A stretch of DNA of 64,000 bases from Pantoea sp. A4 (GTDB lineage: Bacteria > Pseudomonadota > Gammaproteobacteria > Enterobacterales > Enterobacteriaceae), in the NCBI RefSeq assembly GCF_000295955.2, contig NZ_ALXE01000029.1:1-64000 (forward strand). Reading direction: 5' to 3'. Below the pieces are notes generated by a model. That model made no database searches and was not told the origin of the DNA. It saw only the letters and a program-made list of their open reading frames with translations. The translations under genes were made by a program, and so were the position numbers. This document shows positions 51,177 through 58,905 of this stretch, piece by piece; position 1 is the stretch's first letter; each line of letters begins with the position of its first letter.

Positions 51177-51926
51177 ATGTTGGTATTGATCAGTGGTGCA
51201 ACCGCCGGGTTTGGCTGGCACCTGGCATTGCGTTTTATTGCTGAAGGCCACCGGGTTATCGCGACTGGTCGTCGTCAGCAGAAGCTGGATGAGCTGCGAG
51301 CGTTGGCAGGAGAGAACCTCTATCCCTGCGTGCTGGATGTAACCGACAGTGCAGCCGTGGCGCAGTTAATGGAAAAACTGCCTGCGGAGTGGCGTGAGAT
51401 CGATGTGTTGATCAACAACGCGGGTCTGGCTCTGGGTCTGGAACCGGCACAGAAGGCCAACATAGACGACTGGAACACCATGATCGACGTCAACGTGACC
51501 GGGCTGGTGCATATGACGCGGGTGATTCTGCCGGGCATGGTGGAGCGTAATCGTGGGCACGTAGTGAATCTGGGGTCTACGGCGGGGAGCTGGCCTTATG
51601 CGGGCGGCAACGTGTACGGGGCCAGTAAAGCTTTTGTACGTCAGTTCAGCCTCAACTTACGCACCGACCTGGCAGGCACTGCCGTGCGGGTGACAAACCT
51701 GGAGCCGGGTCTGGTCAGCGGAACTGAGTTTTCCAGCGTACGTTTCAAAGGCGATGAGAACAAAGTGGCGCAGACCTATGCCAATACTCAGCCGCTGACA
51801 CCGGAAGATATTACTGAAGCGGTATGGTGGGTGACGCAACTGCCCGCGCACGTCAATATTAATACGCTGGAAATGATGCCGGTGTGTCAGACCTATGGCG
51901 GGCTGCGTGTGGTGAAAGCTGAATAG
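51177..51926 (+). CDS. SDR-family oxidoreductase, YdfG-like
   Basis: A protein of 249 residues very close to E. coli YdfG, an NADP-dependent 3-hydroxy acid dehydrogenase: SGATAGFG, NNAGLALG, GSTAGSWPYAGGNVYGASK (Ser, Tyr, Lys) and LPAHVNINTLEMMPV. In its context it is probably a paralogue serving the five-gene set rather than the housekeeping enzyme. AGGGA precedes the ATG. Confidence 0.92.
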   Translation: MLVLISGATAGFGWHLALRFIAEGHRVIATGRRQQKLDELRALAGENLYPCVLDVTDSAAVAQLMEKLPAEWREIDVLINNAGLALGLEPAQKANIDDWNTMIDVNVTGLVHMTRVILPGMVERNRGHVVNLGSTAGSWPYAGGNVYGASKAFVRQFSLNLRTDLAGTAVRVTNLEPGLVSGTEFSSVRFKGDENKVAQTYANTQPLTPEDITEAVWWVTQLPAHVNINTLEMMPVCQTYGGLRVVKAE

Positions 51927-51942
51927 TGGTTTCTCACTATTT

Positions 51943-51976
51943 AAAGCCGTCTCCTGACCGGAGGCGGCTTTTTTTT
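51943..51976 (+). terminator. Rho-independent terminator
   Basis: AAAGCCGTCTCC / GGAGGCGGCTTT forms a stem with one G-T pair and a 5-base loop, followed by a long T run. Confidence 0.88.
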
Positions 51977-52081
51977 ATCAAAAAATGACCATATTTTCTT
52001 ATGGTGATCTGAATTTCAGCCAAATAACGTGATAAAAGAGCGCTATCTAATTATTTAAATAGTTTATATAAATTATTCGGA

Positions 52082-52113
52082 TTGACGCCATCGGAATGGA
52101 TACCTAGATTGTA
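52082..52113 (+). promoter_or_regulatory. Promoter of the glucose dehydrogenase with the shared box
   Basis: TTGACG (52082-52087), 17-base spacer, TAGATT (52105-52110). ATACCTAGATTGTA (52100-52113) is identical to the left half and core of the site at 46152; the right half of the palindrome is eroded. The leader to the ATG is about 115 bases. Confidence 0.7.
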
Positions 52114-52233
52114 AAAGTGTGAGTGAAATGTTAACGCATTGATTCCCACATAAATATCAGGTTATTAAACGTTTCGCAATGTTGCAACGTTGCCATGTCG
52201 TTTAATCGAACACTCCATTCAAAGAGCGCTAAC

Positions 52234-54633
52234 ATGAACGAATCTGCATCTGCTGCCGCGCAGCCGTCACGCCTGAGAAGCCTCGGGTTACGGCTATTTG
52301 GCCTATTGTTATTTCTGACAGGGATTATTTTAGTGGTGCCCGGCTATAAACTCCTGACACTGCATGGCAGTGCCTGGTATGTATTAGCGGGGGCGGTCTG
52401 GGCGATTGCCGGTATATTGGTGTTTCTGCGCCGTGCGTCTGGTTTATATCTCTATACGCTGAGTTTTATTGCCACCCTGGTGTGGTCTTTATGGGAATCC
52501 GGTCTGGATGGTTGGGCGCTGGTGCCGCGCCTGGATTTACCGCTGGTGTACCTCATTTTTGCCGTCTTGCTGATGCCAAAATATCATCGCGATGGTGCAA
52601 AGGGCTATCGTCGCTATGGTATCGCTGTTCTGGTGCTGACGGTGGTGGGGTTGGTGGTTGCCGTCCCGCTGGCGCAAAAGCCGTGGCAGGTTGAGGCAAA
52701 CAGCACCCCGGCGGGTCACTATTATGATGAGCAGACCACCCCCGCGGCACAGGACTGGCCGACTTATGGTGGTGGCTACGGAGCCCAGCGTTATTCAGCG
52801 CTGCAGCAAATCACACCGGCCAATGTCAGCCAGTTGAAACGCGTATGGGAGTATCATACCGGTGAAGCGCATAGCGCCAACTTCGGTAATGAACTGACGC
52901 CCATTAAAGTGGGCGATGCGATCTATGGCTGTACCATTCGCCATAAGATCTTTGCCATTGATGCGGCCACCGGTAAGCAGAAGTGGATGTTCGATCCAAA
53001 AACGCCTGCAACGTCTTCACCACCTAACTCAGCCTGTCGCGGTGTGGCGTATTATGCCGACCCGGCAGCGACTGCGGGTCAGCAGTGTGCACAGCGCATT
53101 ATCGTCGGTACGTTGGATGCAAAACTGGCGGCGGTGGATGCGAATACCGGTGCCATTTGTGAAGATTTCGGCGATCACGGCTTTGTGGATCTGATGCAGG
53201 GGCTGGGCAAGTGGCCAGCAGGCATGGTCTCTGTCACCGCCGCACCAACCGTGGTACGTGGTGTTGTGGTCACGGGCCAGCAGGTGATGGATGGGCAATT
53301 GCGTTCAGCGCCTTCGGGTGTGGTGCGCGGTTATGATGCCGTTACCGGTAAGCTGCGTTTTGCCTGGGACATGGAACAGCCAGACATCACCACCACGCCA
53401 CCCGAGGGGAAAACCTACACGCCGGGTACGCCAAACATGTGGTCGACCGCCGTCGCGGATGAGAAGTTAGGCCTGGTGTATCTGCCAATGGCCAACTCCG
53501 CCGGGGATTACTACAGCTCGACCCGTACCGCAGAGGAGCTTAAATACAGCTCTTCCGTGACTGCGCTGGACGTCACCACCGGTAAACCACGTTGGGTCTA
53601 TCAGTTTATCCGCAACGACGTCTGGGATTATGACACCCCGGCACAGCCAAGTCTGGTGGATTTCCCGACCGATAAAGGGCTGGTGCCAGCCTTGATTCAA
53701 ACCACCAAGCAGGGTGACCTGTGGGTACTGGATCGTCGTACCGGTCAGCCATTACATAAAGTGGAAGAGCAGCCAGCGCCTCAGGGCGGTGTCGAGCCTG
53801 CTGAGCGTGCGGCAACGCAAAAACGCTCGCTGTACAGCCACACGCAAAAGCCTGACCTGACTGAGCAGATGATGTGGGGGATCTCGCCGTTTGATCAGCT
53901 CGCGTGTCGTATTCAGTATCGTTCCGCTAACTATCAGGGCATTTTCACTCCACCGAGTGCGGACAAACCCTGGATTGAGTACCCTGGCAACAACGGCGGT
54001 TCCGACTGGGGCAGTATCTCGGTGGATGTGCACAACGGCGTGATCATTGAAAACTACAACGATCTGCCGAGTTATTCGAAGCTGGTGCCGCGCGCCGTTG
54101 ATGATGCGTTGGGTGTCTTCTGGATGGGAGACGCGCGCTATAAAAACCCACCACCGGGCCGCAACCGTCCGCAGGCAGGCCTGCCTTACGGTCAGGATGT
54201 GAATACCGGTTGGGTGTCTAACCTTGGTGTAATTTGTAAGCAGCCGCCGTTTGGGATGATCAAAGCTATCGATCTGACCAGCGGTAAAACCCTGTGGGAT
54301 CGTCCGTTAGGCACCGCTGAGCGTAATGGTCCATGGGGTCTGCACTCAATGCTGCCACTGCAGATTGGGCTGCCAAACAACGGCGGCGTGCTGACCACAC
54401 GCAGTGGCGTTGCTTTCGTCGGTGCCACCACCGATGACTATCTGCGCGCTATCGACGTGAAAAGCGGTAAAACGCTGTGGAAAGATGAATTGCCAGCGGG
54501 CGGTCAGGCGACCCCAATGACCTATGAAGTGAACGGTCAGCAGTTCGTTATCATCATGGCGGGGGGGCACCACGGTATGATGACGCCGGAAGGTGACTCG
54601 GTTATCGCTTACGCATTACCGAATAAGTCATAA
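52234..54633 (+). CDS. gcd: Membrane-bound PQQ-dependent dehydrogenase, glucose/quinate/shikimate family
   Basis: A protein of 799 residues, the length of E. coli Gcd. Five membrane helices occupy residues 15-135. The periplasmic beta-propeller follows with QDWPTYGGGYGAQRYSAL, repeated tryptophan-docking motifs, NDVWDYDTPAQPSLVDF near the active site, and GGLLT-like NNGGVLTTRSGVAFVGATTDDYLRAID at the end. It oxidises an aldose, most likely glucose to gluconolactone, passing electrons to ubiquinone. Quinate or shikimate dehydrogenase is the alternative in this family. No PQQ synthesis genes nearby. It is convergent with the gluconate dehydrogenase operon. Confidence 0.88.
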   Translation: MNESASAAAQPSRLRSLGLRLFGLLLFLTGIILVVPGYKLLTLHGSAWYVLAGAVWAIAGILVFLRRASGLYLYTLSFIATLVWSLWESGLDGWALVPRLDLPLVYLIFAVLLMPKYHRDGAKGYRRYGIAVLVLTVVGLVVAVPLAQKPWQVEANSTPAGHYYDEQTTPAAQDWPTYGGGYGAQRYSALQQITPANVSQLKRVWEYHTGEAHSANFGNELTPIKVGDAIYGCTIRHKIFAIDAATGKQKWMFDPKTPATSSPPNSACRGVAYYADPAATAGQQCAQRIIVGTLDAKLAAVDANTGAICEDFGDHGFVDLMQGLGKWPAGMVSVTAAPTVVRGVVVTGQQVMDGQLRSAPSGVVRGYDAVTGKLRFAWDMEQPDITTTPPEGKTYTPGTPNMWSTAVADEKLGLVYLPMANSAGDYYSSTRTAEELKYSSSVTALDVTTGKPRWVYQFIRNDVWDYDTPAQPSLVDFPTDKGLVPALIQTTKQGDLWVLDRRTGQPLHKVEEQPAPQGGVEPAERAATQKRSLYSHTQKPDLTEQMMWGISPFDQLACRIQYRSANYQGIFTPPSADKPWIEYPGNNGGSDWGSISVDVHNGVIIENYNDLPSYSKLVPRAVDDALGVFWMGDARYKNPPPGRNRPQAGLPYGQDVNTGWVSNLGVICKQPPFGMIKAIDLTSGKTLWDRPLGTAERNGPWGLHSMLPLQIGLPNNGGVLTTRSGVAFVGATTDDYLRAIDVKSGKTLWKDELPAGGQATPMTYEVNGQQFVIIMAGGHHGMMTPEGDSVIAYALPNKS

Positions 54634-54637
54634 CAAA

Positions 54638-54665
54638 AAGCCGCTGCTCAAATGGGCAGCGGCTT
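54638..54665. terminator. Hairpin between the glucose and gluconate dehydrogenase loci
   Basis: AAGCCGCTGC / GCAGCGGCTT is a perfect 10-bp stem with an 8-base loop just after the dehydrogenase stop, preceded by five A and followed by TTGTATT; it can serve both strands. Confidence 0.8.
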
Positions 54666-54704
54666 GTATTACTCTCCTGTGGGGCAATACAGCCGCCCCA
54701 CATT

Positions 54705-55967
54705 TTACTTCTGCTCAGCTTCCTGCGCTTCACGCACCTTCCGCACGTCTTTCTCCGTCACCGGTGGCGCATTGTTGCCCCAGCCGCTGCGCACGAAGGT
54801 CGCAAGGTCTGCCACCTGCTTATTGCTCAAACGATGAGAGAAGCCCGGCATGGTCAGCACCGACGGCGCTTTCGGCGTTGACGGGGTTTCCGTACCTTGC
54901 AGGATGATGTTGATCAGCGCATTGGGGTTCTCTTCCAGCACCACATCACCGCCGTTCAGACGTGGGAAGATCCCTTTGGCACCTTTACCGTCGGTCCAGT
55001 GACAGGCTTCACAGTTGTTCATATATAACAACTGACCGGCGCTGAGGTTCTGGCCCTGCGTCAGGGTATCCACCGTTTGCTGTGTCGCTTTGTCCGCATC
55101 CTGACGGTGGTAGTTCACCTGTGGCCCGGCAGGCAGTGACTTCAGGTAACCGGCAATCGCTTGCAGGTCTGGATCAGACATGTGCTGCATGCTGTGTTCA
55201 ACCACACCGGTCATCTCACCGCCTACGGCGGCAAAATCGTTACGTCCGGTCGCGAGATAGTCAGTGATATCTTTCACCGACCAGCCTGGCATACCGCGCA
55301 GAGCAGGGACTGGCCAGCCGTTGAGTTCTCCCCCCGACAGGTAGGTATCGCTGCTGTCATTCAGCGCCTTCTCCTGCATACCAATCCCCCTTGGGGTATG
55401 GCAACTACCGCAGTGTCCCAGTGTTTCCACCAGGTATTTGCCCCGGTCCAGATCGGCTGGCGTGACCGGGTGATAGTCTTTATCTTCTGCAAAGGCAAAG
55501 TTCCAAAACACCATGCCCCAACGTTGGTTGAACGGGAACATCAAATCAGTCGCCGTAGCTTTCGCCGCAACCGGCTTCACGCCTTTCATAAAGTAAACAT
55601 ACAGCGCATGGATATCGCTGTCGGTAATGCCGCGATAGTCTGGGTATGGCATTGCCGGGTAGAGGTGCTTGCCATCACGACGAACCCCCTTACGTACTGC
55701 ATCAGCAAACTCCTGTTCGCTGTATTGCCCAATCCCCGCCTCAGGGTCTGGCGTTATATTGGTGGAGTAGATAATCCCCATTGGACTGTGGATCGCCAGG
55801 CCACCGGCAAATTCTTCACCGCCTTTGAGGGTATGGCAGGCCGTGCAGTCTCCGGCACGGGCCAGGTATTCACCTTGTTTAATCAGCGCAGCATCGTCCG
55901 CATGTGCGGCCGATTGTCCCAGTGCCAGCAATGTCATCGCGGCCAGATAACGCAAAGTTGTCTTCAT
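54705..55967 (-). CDS. Tri-haem cytochrome c subunit of gluconate 2-dehydrogenase
   Basis: A protein of 420 residues with a signal peptide ending AHA at about residue 23 and three c-type haem sites: CTACH (41-45), CGSCH (186-190) and CEACH (319-323), with methionine ligands further on. This is the membrane-associated cytochrome that takes electrons from the flavoprotein to ubiquinone. Last gene of the operon. Cytochrome subunits of FAD-dependent sorbitol or alcohol dehydrogenases look alike, but the neighbours fix the assignment. Confidence 0.92.
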   Translation of the reverse strand: MKTTLRYLAAMTLLALGQSAAHADDAALIKQGEYLARAGDCTACHTLKGGEEFAGGLAIHSPMGIIYSTNITPDPEAGIGQYSEQEFADAVRKGVRRDGKHLYPAMPYPDYRGITDSDIHALYVYFMKGVKPVAAKATATDLMFPFNQRWGMVFWNFAFAEDKDYHPVTPADLDRGKYLVETLGHCGSCHTPRGIGMQEKALNDSSDTYLSGGELNGWPVPALRGMPGWSVKDITDYLATGRNDFAAVGGEMTGVVEHSMQHMSDPDLQAIAGYLKSLPAGPQVNYHRQDADKATQQTVDTLTQGQNLSAGQLLYMNNCEACHWTDGKGAKGIFPRLNGGDVVLEENPNALINIILQGTETPSTPKAPSVLTMPGFSHRLSNKQVADLATFVRSGWGNNAPPVTEKDVRKVREAQEAEQK

Positions 55968-55978
55968 CCTTTTGCTCC

Positions 55979-57748
55979 TTATGCCTGTACCATCGGGCCA
56001 GGATTTTTCAGGTACTGCTCGCGAATGGCTGTTACCGAAAAGTAGGTCAGCCCGGCAACGGCGGCGGTCGGGTTGGCATAGAAGTTCTGTGGGAAGGCAT
56101 TAGCCCCAGGCACGAACACGTTATGAACATCCCAGCACTGTAAGTAGCGATTAAGTACCGAAGTGCGAGGATCGCTACCCATGATCGCGCCCCCGGCGTT
56201 GTGGGTATTGACGTAGTTCGGCGAGCTGGCGAAGTGGCTGTCCATCTTCAGAATGTTGTGCGAGTACTGGCTCGGATTGAGGTGTTTGGTGATTGCCTCC
56301 ATCTTCTCCTTCATAAACTGCAACATCCGCAGATCGTTCTGCACGTAGTCATAGGTCACGCGCAGCAACGGCATGCCGAAACGATCTTTATAAACCGGGT
56401 CGAGATCGAGGTAGTTGCCACGGGTCGCCATGTTACTGCCTTCCAGCTTGACGCCCATGGAGTGGCCATAGCTCTGTTTCAACGCTTTTTTCCAGCCAGT
56501 GCCCCAGGCCGGTGCGCCTTTACGCACGGGTGCTGCCATCGGTGTGCCGGTAGGCTGGGAGCTGTAAATCTTCGCGCCACCAATAAAGCCCAGTGCCGAG
56601 GTATCGATATTGCCGGTGCCGAAGTCACTGATTACCGTGCCGGTCGGTCCTGCGGTGGCAAAAGGATTGAATTCCATATCATCAAAGAACAGCGTGTATC
56701 CGCCACCGTACTGGTGGGTGTAGCTGCGCCCCACGACACCGGTTTCCGTAATCGGGTTGTAAGGCTCGCCAATACCGGAGTTCAGCAACAAACGGACGTT
56801 GTTCAGACCAAAGGTGGCAAGAATGACGATGTCAGCGGGCTGGAACACTTCATTGCCCTCGCCATCGATATACGTCACACCACTGGCCGTTTTGCCATCG
56901 GGCTGTTTTTCCACGCGGATAACGTTGGCATGGGTGAGGTAATCGAAGTTTGGCATCAACTTCAGGCGGTCAAGGATCGCCGTCTGTGGGGACGCTTTAG
57001 AATAGTTAACGCAACCGTAGAACTGGCAGAAGCCGCAATAGTTGCAAGGTGCAAGCTGTTGACCATACGGGTTGGTATAAGGCACTGAAACAGCGGCCGA
57101 GGGCATAGAGTAAGGGTGATAACCCATTTCCGCAGTGGCCTTACGGAACAGGGCGCTGTTGAGGCTGTCTTCCAGCGGCTTATTTGGGAACGGGTTAGAA
57201 CGCGGTCCCTCCAGGGGATCGCCGCCGGGCTGGATAACGCCGCGTAAATTGCCGGTTTCACCTGAAGAACCACACACCTGGTCGAAGAAATCCATATGCG
57301 GCTCAAGTTCTTGCCAGTCAACCGGGAAGTCCGCGATACGCAGCTCTTCATCCAACTGGCCCGGTTTGAAGTGGGCGTCAGCGTAGGTTTTGAGTTTCAA
57401 ATCAACCGGGGTAGGACGGGTGATCATCCCTGTCCAGTGCAGCCCGGAACCGCCCACACCGTCGCCCAGGCGAAACGCGCCCAGTTCACGCATTGGCAGT
57501 GCCGTTTCGCTTTGATTGTGGCGAATTGTAAAGGCTGCATCATGCGGGCTTTGCATGATTTTATGGCGCTTAGTGTAGGCCAACTCATCAGCCGGTTTCG
57601 GATAAGCGTAATCGCCGTTCAGGCGATCTTCACCGCGTTCAAGTGCACGGACTTTGAGTCCTGCTTTTGCCAGTTCGATACCCATGATGGCACCGGTCCA
57701 GCCTAAGCCCACAATGACAACGTCAACGTGTTGATTGATTTTTTTCAT
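55979..57748 (-). CDS. GMC-family flavoprotein subunit of gluconate 2-dehydrogenase
   Basis: A protein of 589 residues: FAD-binding VVIVGLGWTGAIMGIELAKAG with Glu in RALERG, GVGGSGLHWTG, an NYCGFCQFYGC cysteine-rich loop that could hold an iron-sulphur cluster, and C-terminal NTHNAGGAIMGSDPRTSV with the GMC active-site His. It oxidises gluconate to 2-ketogluconate in the periplasm. It has no signal of its own and is presumably exported with the Tat-bearing small subunit coded just upstream. Confidence 0.92.
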   Translation of the reverse strand: MKKINQHVDVVIVGLGWTGAIMGIELAKAGLKVRALERGEDRLNGDYAYPKPADELAYTKRHKIMQSPHDAAFTIRHNQSETALPMRELGAFRLGDGVGGSGLHWTGMITRPTPVDLKLKTYADAHFKPGQLDEELRIADFPVDWQELEPHMDFFDQVCGSSGETGNLRGVIQPGGDPLEGPRSNPFPNKPLEDSLNSALFRKATAEMGYHPYSMPSAAVSVPYTNPYGQQLAPCNYCGFCQFYGCVNYSKASPQTAILDRLKLMPNFDYLTHANVIRVEKQPDGKTASGVTYIDGEGNEVFQPADIVILATFGLNNVRLLLNSGIGEPYNPITETGVVGRSYTHQYGGGYTLFFDDMEFNPFATAGPTGTVISDFGTGNIDTSALGFIGGAKIYSSQPTGTPMAAPVRKGAPAWGTGWKKALKQSYGHSMGVKLEGSNMATRGNYLDLDPVYKDRFGMPLLRVTYDYVQNDLRMLQFMKEKMEAITKHLNPSQYSHNILKMDSHFASSPNYVNTHNAGGAIMGSDPRTSVLNRYLQCWDVHNVFVPGANAFPQNFYANPTAAVAGLTYFSVTAIREQYLKNPGPMVQA

Positions 57749-57767
57749 TTTTAATTCCGGTTAGAAC

Positions 57768-58496
57768 TCAGGCAGTGTCGCCATTTAATGCAACTGGACC
57801 CAGAGGGTATTTAACATTATGGATTTTTATCCATTGCGGATAACTGGCGCGTGCCCCTGGGAAATTAATCATTTTCCAGGCGGCCATATTAAAGTTTCCG
57901 CCATATTGCGGATCGGCCAGGTAACCCTCTTTGGTATTTTCCAGTAAGCGTGTGAAGAAATAACCGGCATTCAGGTCGGCTTCTCCATATTCGGCGAAGT
58001 TCACACTGTTCTGTTCTAATCGGGTCAGGACATCATCCCTGACTTTAGCCGGTAAATCGCAAAACGCCTGATTAAAGGTAATGCGGCAATACTGGTTGGT
58101 CAGCGCGATGCCTTTGCGGTATAGCACCTGCAAATTAAACGGCATCTGATAGCCGAACAGCTTGCTGGCTTTGCTGTTGAAGGGGGCGGACATGTACCAG
58201 TCATCCCCTTTGCCATAAGGCGTCAGCATTTGCTTATCGATGAAAACCGGCACGTGCGTGTCTAATGCACCAGGGCCTTCATGGTCGGCGGGAATAAGGC
58301 GATCGCAGGCAGCCATAATAAACTGCCATTCATCGTGAGTGAAAAATTCCGGTTGGTAATTGCTCAATGCTTCCTTAGCATCGGGTACGGCAGCAAATAC
58401 TGAACTGACGCCACATTTCATCCCTAAAGAAGCAATACCTATCAATGACCCTAAAATAAAGGGCCGCCGGCCGATGCCGGTTTTTTCTACTGTCAT
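57768..58496 (-). CDS. Gluconate 2-dehydrogenase subunit 3 (Tat signal)
   Basis: A protein of 242 residues of the gluconate_2-dh3 family. The N-terminus has a twin-arginine signal (GIGRRPFILGSLIGIASLG) for folded export together with the flavoprotein. FFTHDEWQFIMAACDRLIPAD is the family's first conserved segment. First gene of the operon. The ATG has no clear ribosome site. Confidence 0.9.
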   Translation of the reverse strand: MTVEKTGIGRRPFILGSLIGIASLGMKCGVSSVFAAVPDAKEALSNYQPEFFTHDEWQFIMAACDRLIPADHEGPGALDTHVPVFIDKQMLTPYGKGDDWYMSAPFNSKASKLFGYQMPFNLQVLYRKGIALTNQYCRITFNQAFCDLPAKVRDDVLTRLEQNSVNFAEYGEADLNAGYFFTRLLENTKEGYLADPQYGGNFNMAAWKMINFPGARASYPQWIKIHNVKYPLGPVALNGDTA

Positions 58497-58875
58497 TTTT
58501 ATATTAACTCGTTCTTATTGATTATTAAGCCGATAACCTGGTGTCATTATTAAATAAATCCTGAACGTGATAATCTCCCCTTTTGACCAAACAAAAATCA
58601 CCGCTCAGGTGAATTAACCGCCTGAACGTGATGTAGACAATCTGTTACTGAGTTGTAATCGCGCGTAGTATGCGCTTTTGTGTGGGATTATCATTAGCGC
58701 GGGTTTATATAAACTATTTGAATAATGACAGCGGTGTTTTTAATTTAATAAAATCAATAACATAATATCTCACCCAGACACATTCCCTTACATCAAGTGC
58801 GGCTTTGCTTACTGGGGCGTTGAAGAGAACAGGCGAGATGCTGGAAAAACAGGCAAATCAGCGAGATAGAGATAG
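58497..58875. promoter_or_regulatory. Control region upstream of gluconate 2-dehydrogenase, with a direct repeat
   Basis: An AT-rich region of about 380 bases without a gene. The 12-mer CCTGAACGTGAT occurs at 58560-58571 and 58621-58632, 61 bp apart, and TCAGG / CCTGA (58605-58625) forms an inverted repeat next to the second copy. They are candidate regulator sites for the operon to the left. Confidence 0.45.
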
Positions 58876-58895
58876 CCTGCAACCTCGGTTGCAGG
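58876..58895 (-). terminator. Hairpin after the metal ATPase
   Basis: CCTGCAACC / GGTTGCAGG is a perfect 9-bp inverted repeat with a 2-base centre, 10 bases after the stop. CTATCTCTATC follows on the minus strand instead of a T run, so strength is uncertain. Confidence 0.5.
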
Positions 58896-58905
58896 CGAGA
58901 AACGA

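Noticed and set aside
55161-57088. Two open frames of about 295 codons on the plus strand
   Set aside because: Both are antisense to the cytochrome c and flavoprotein genes and show no domain or ribosome site.
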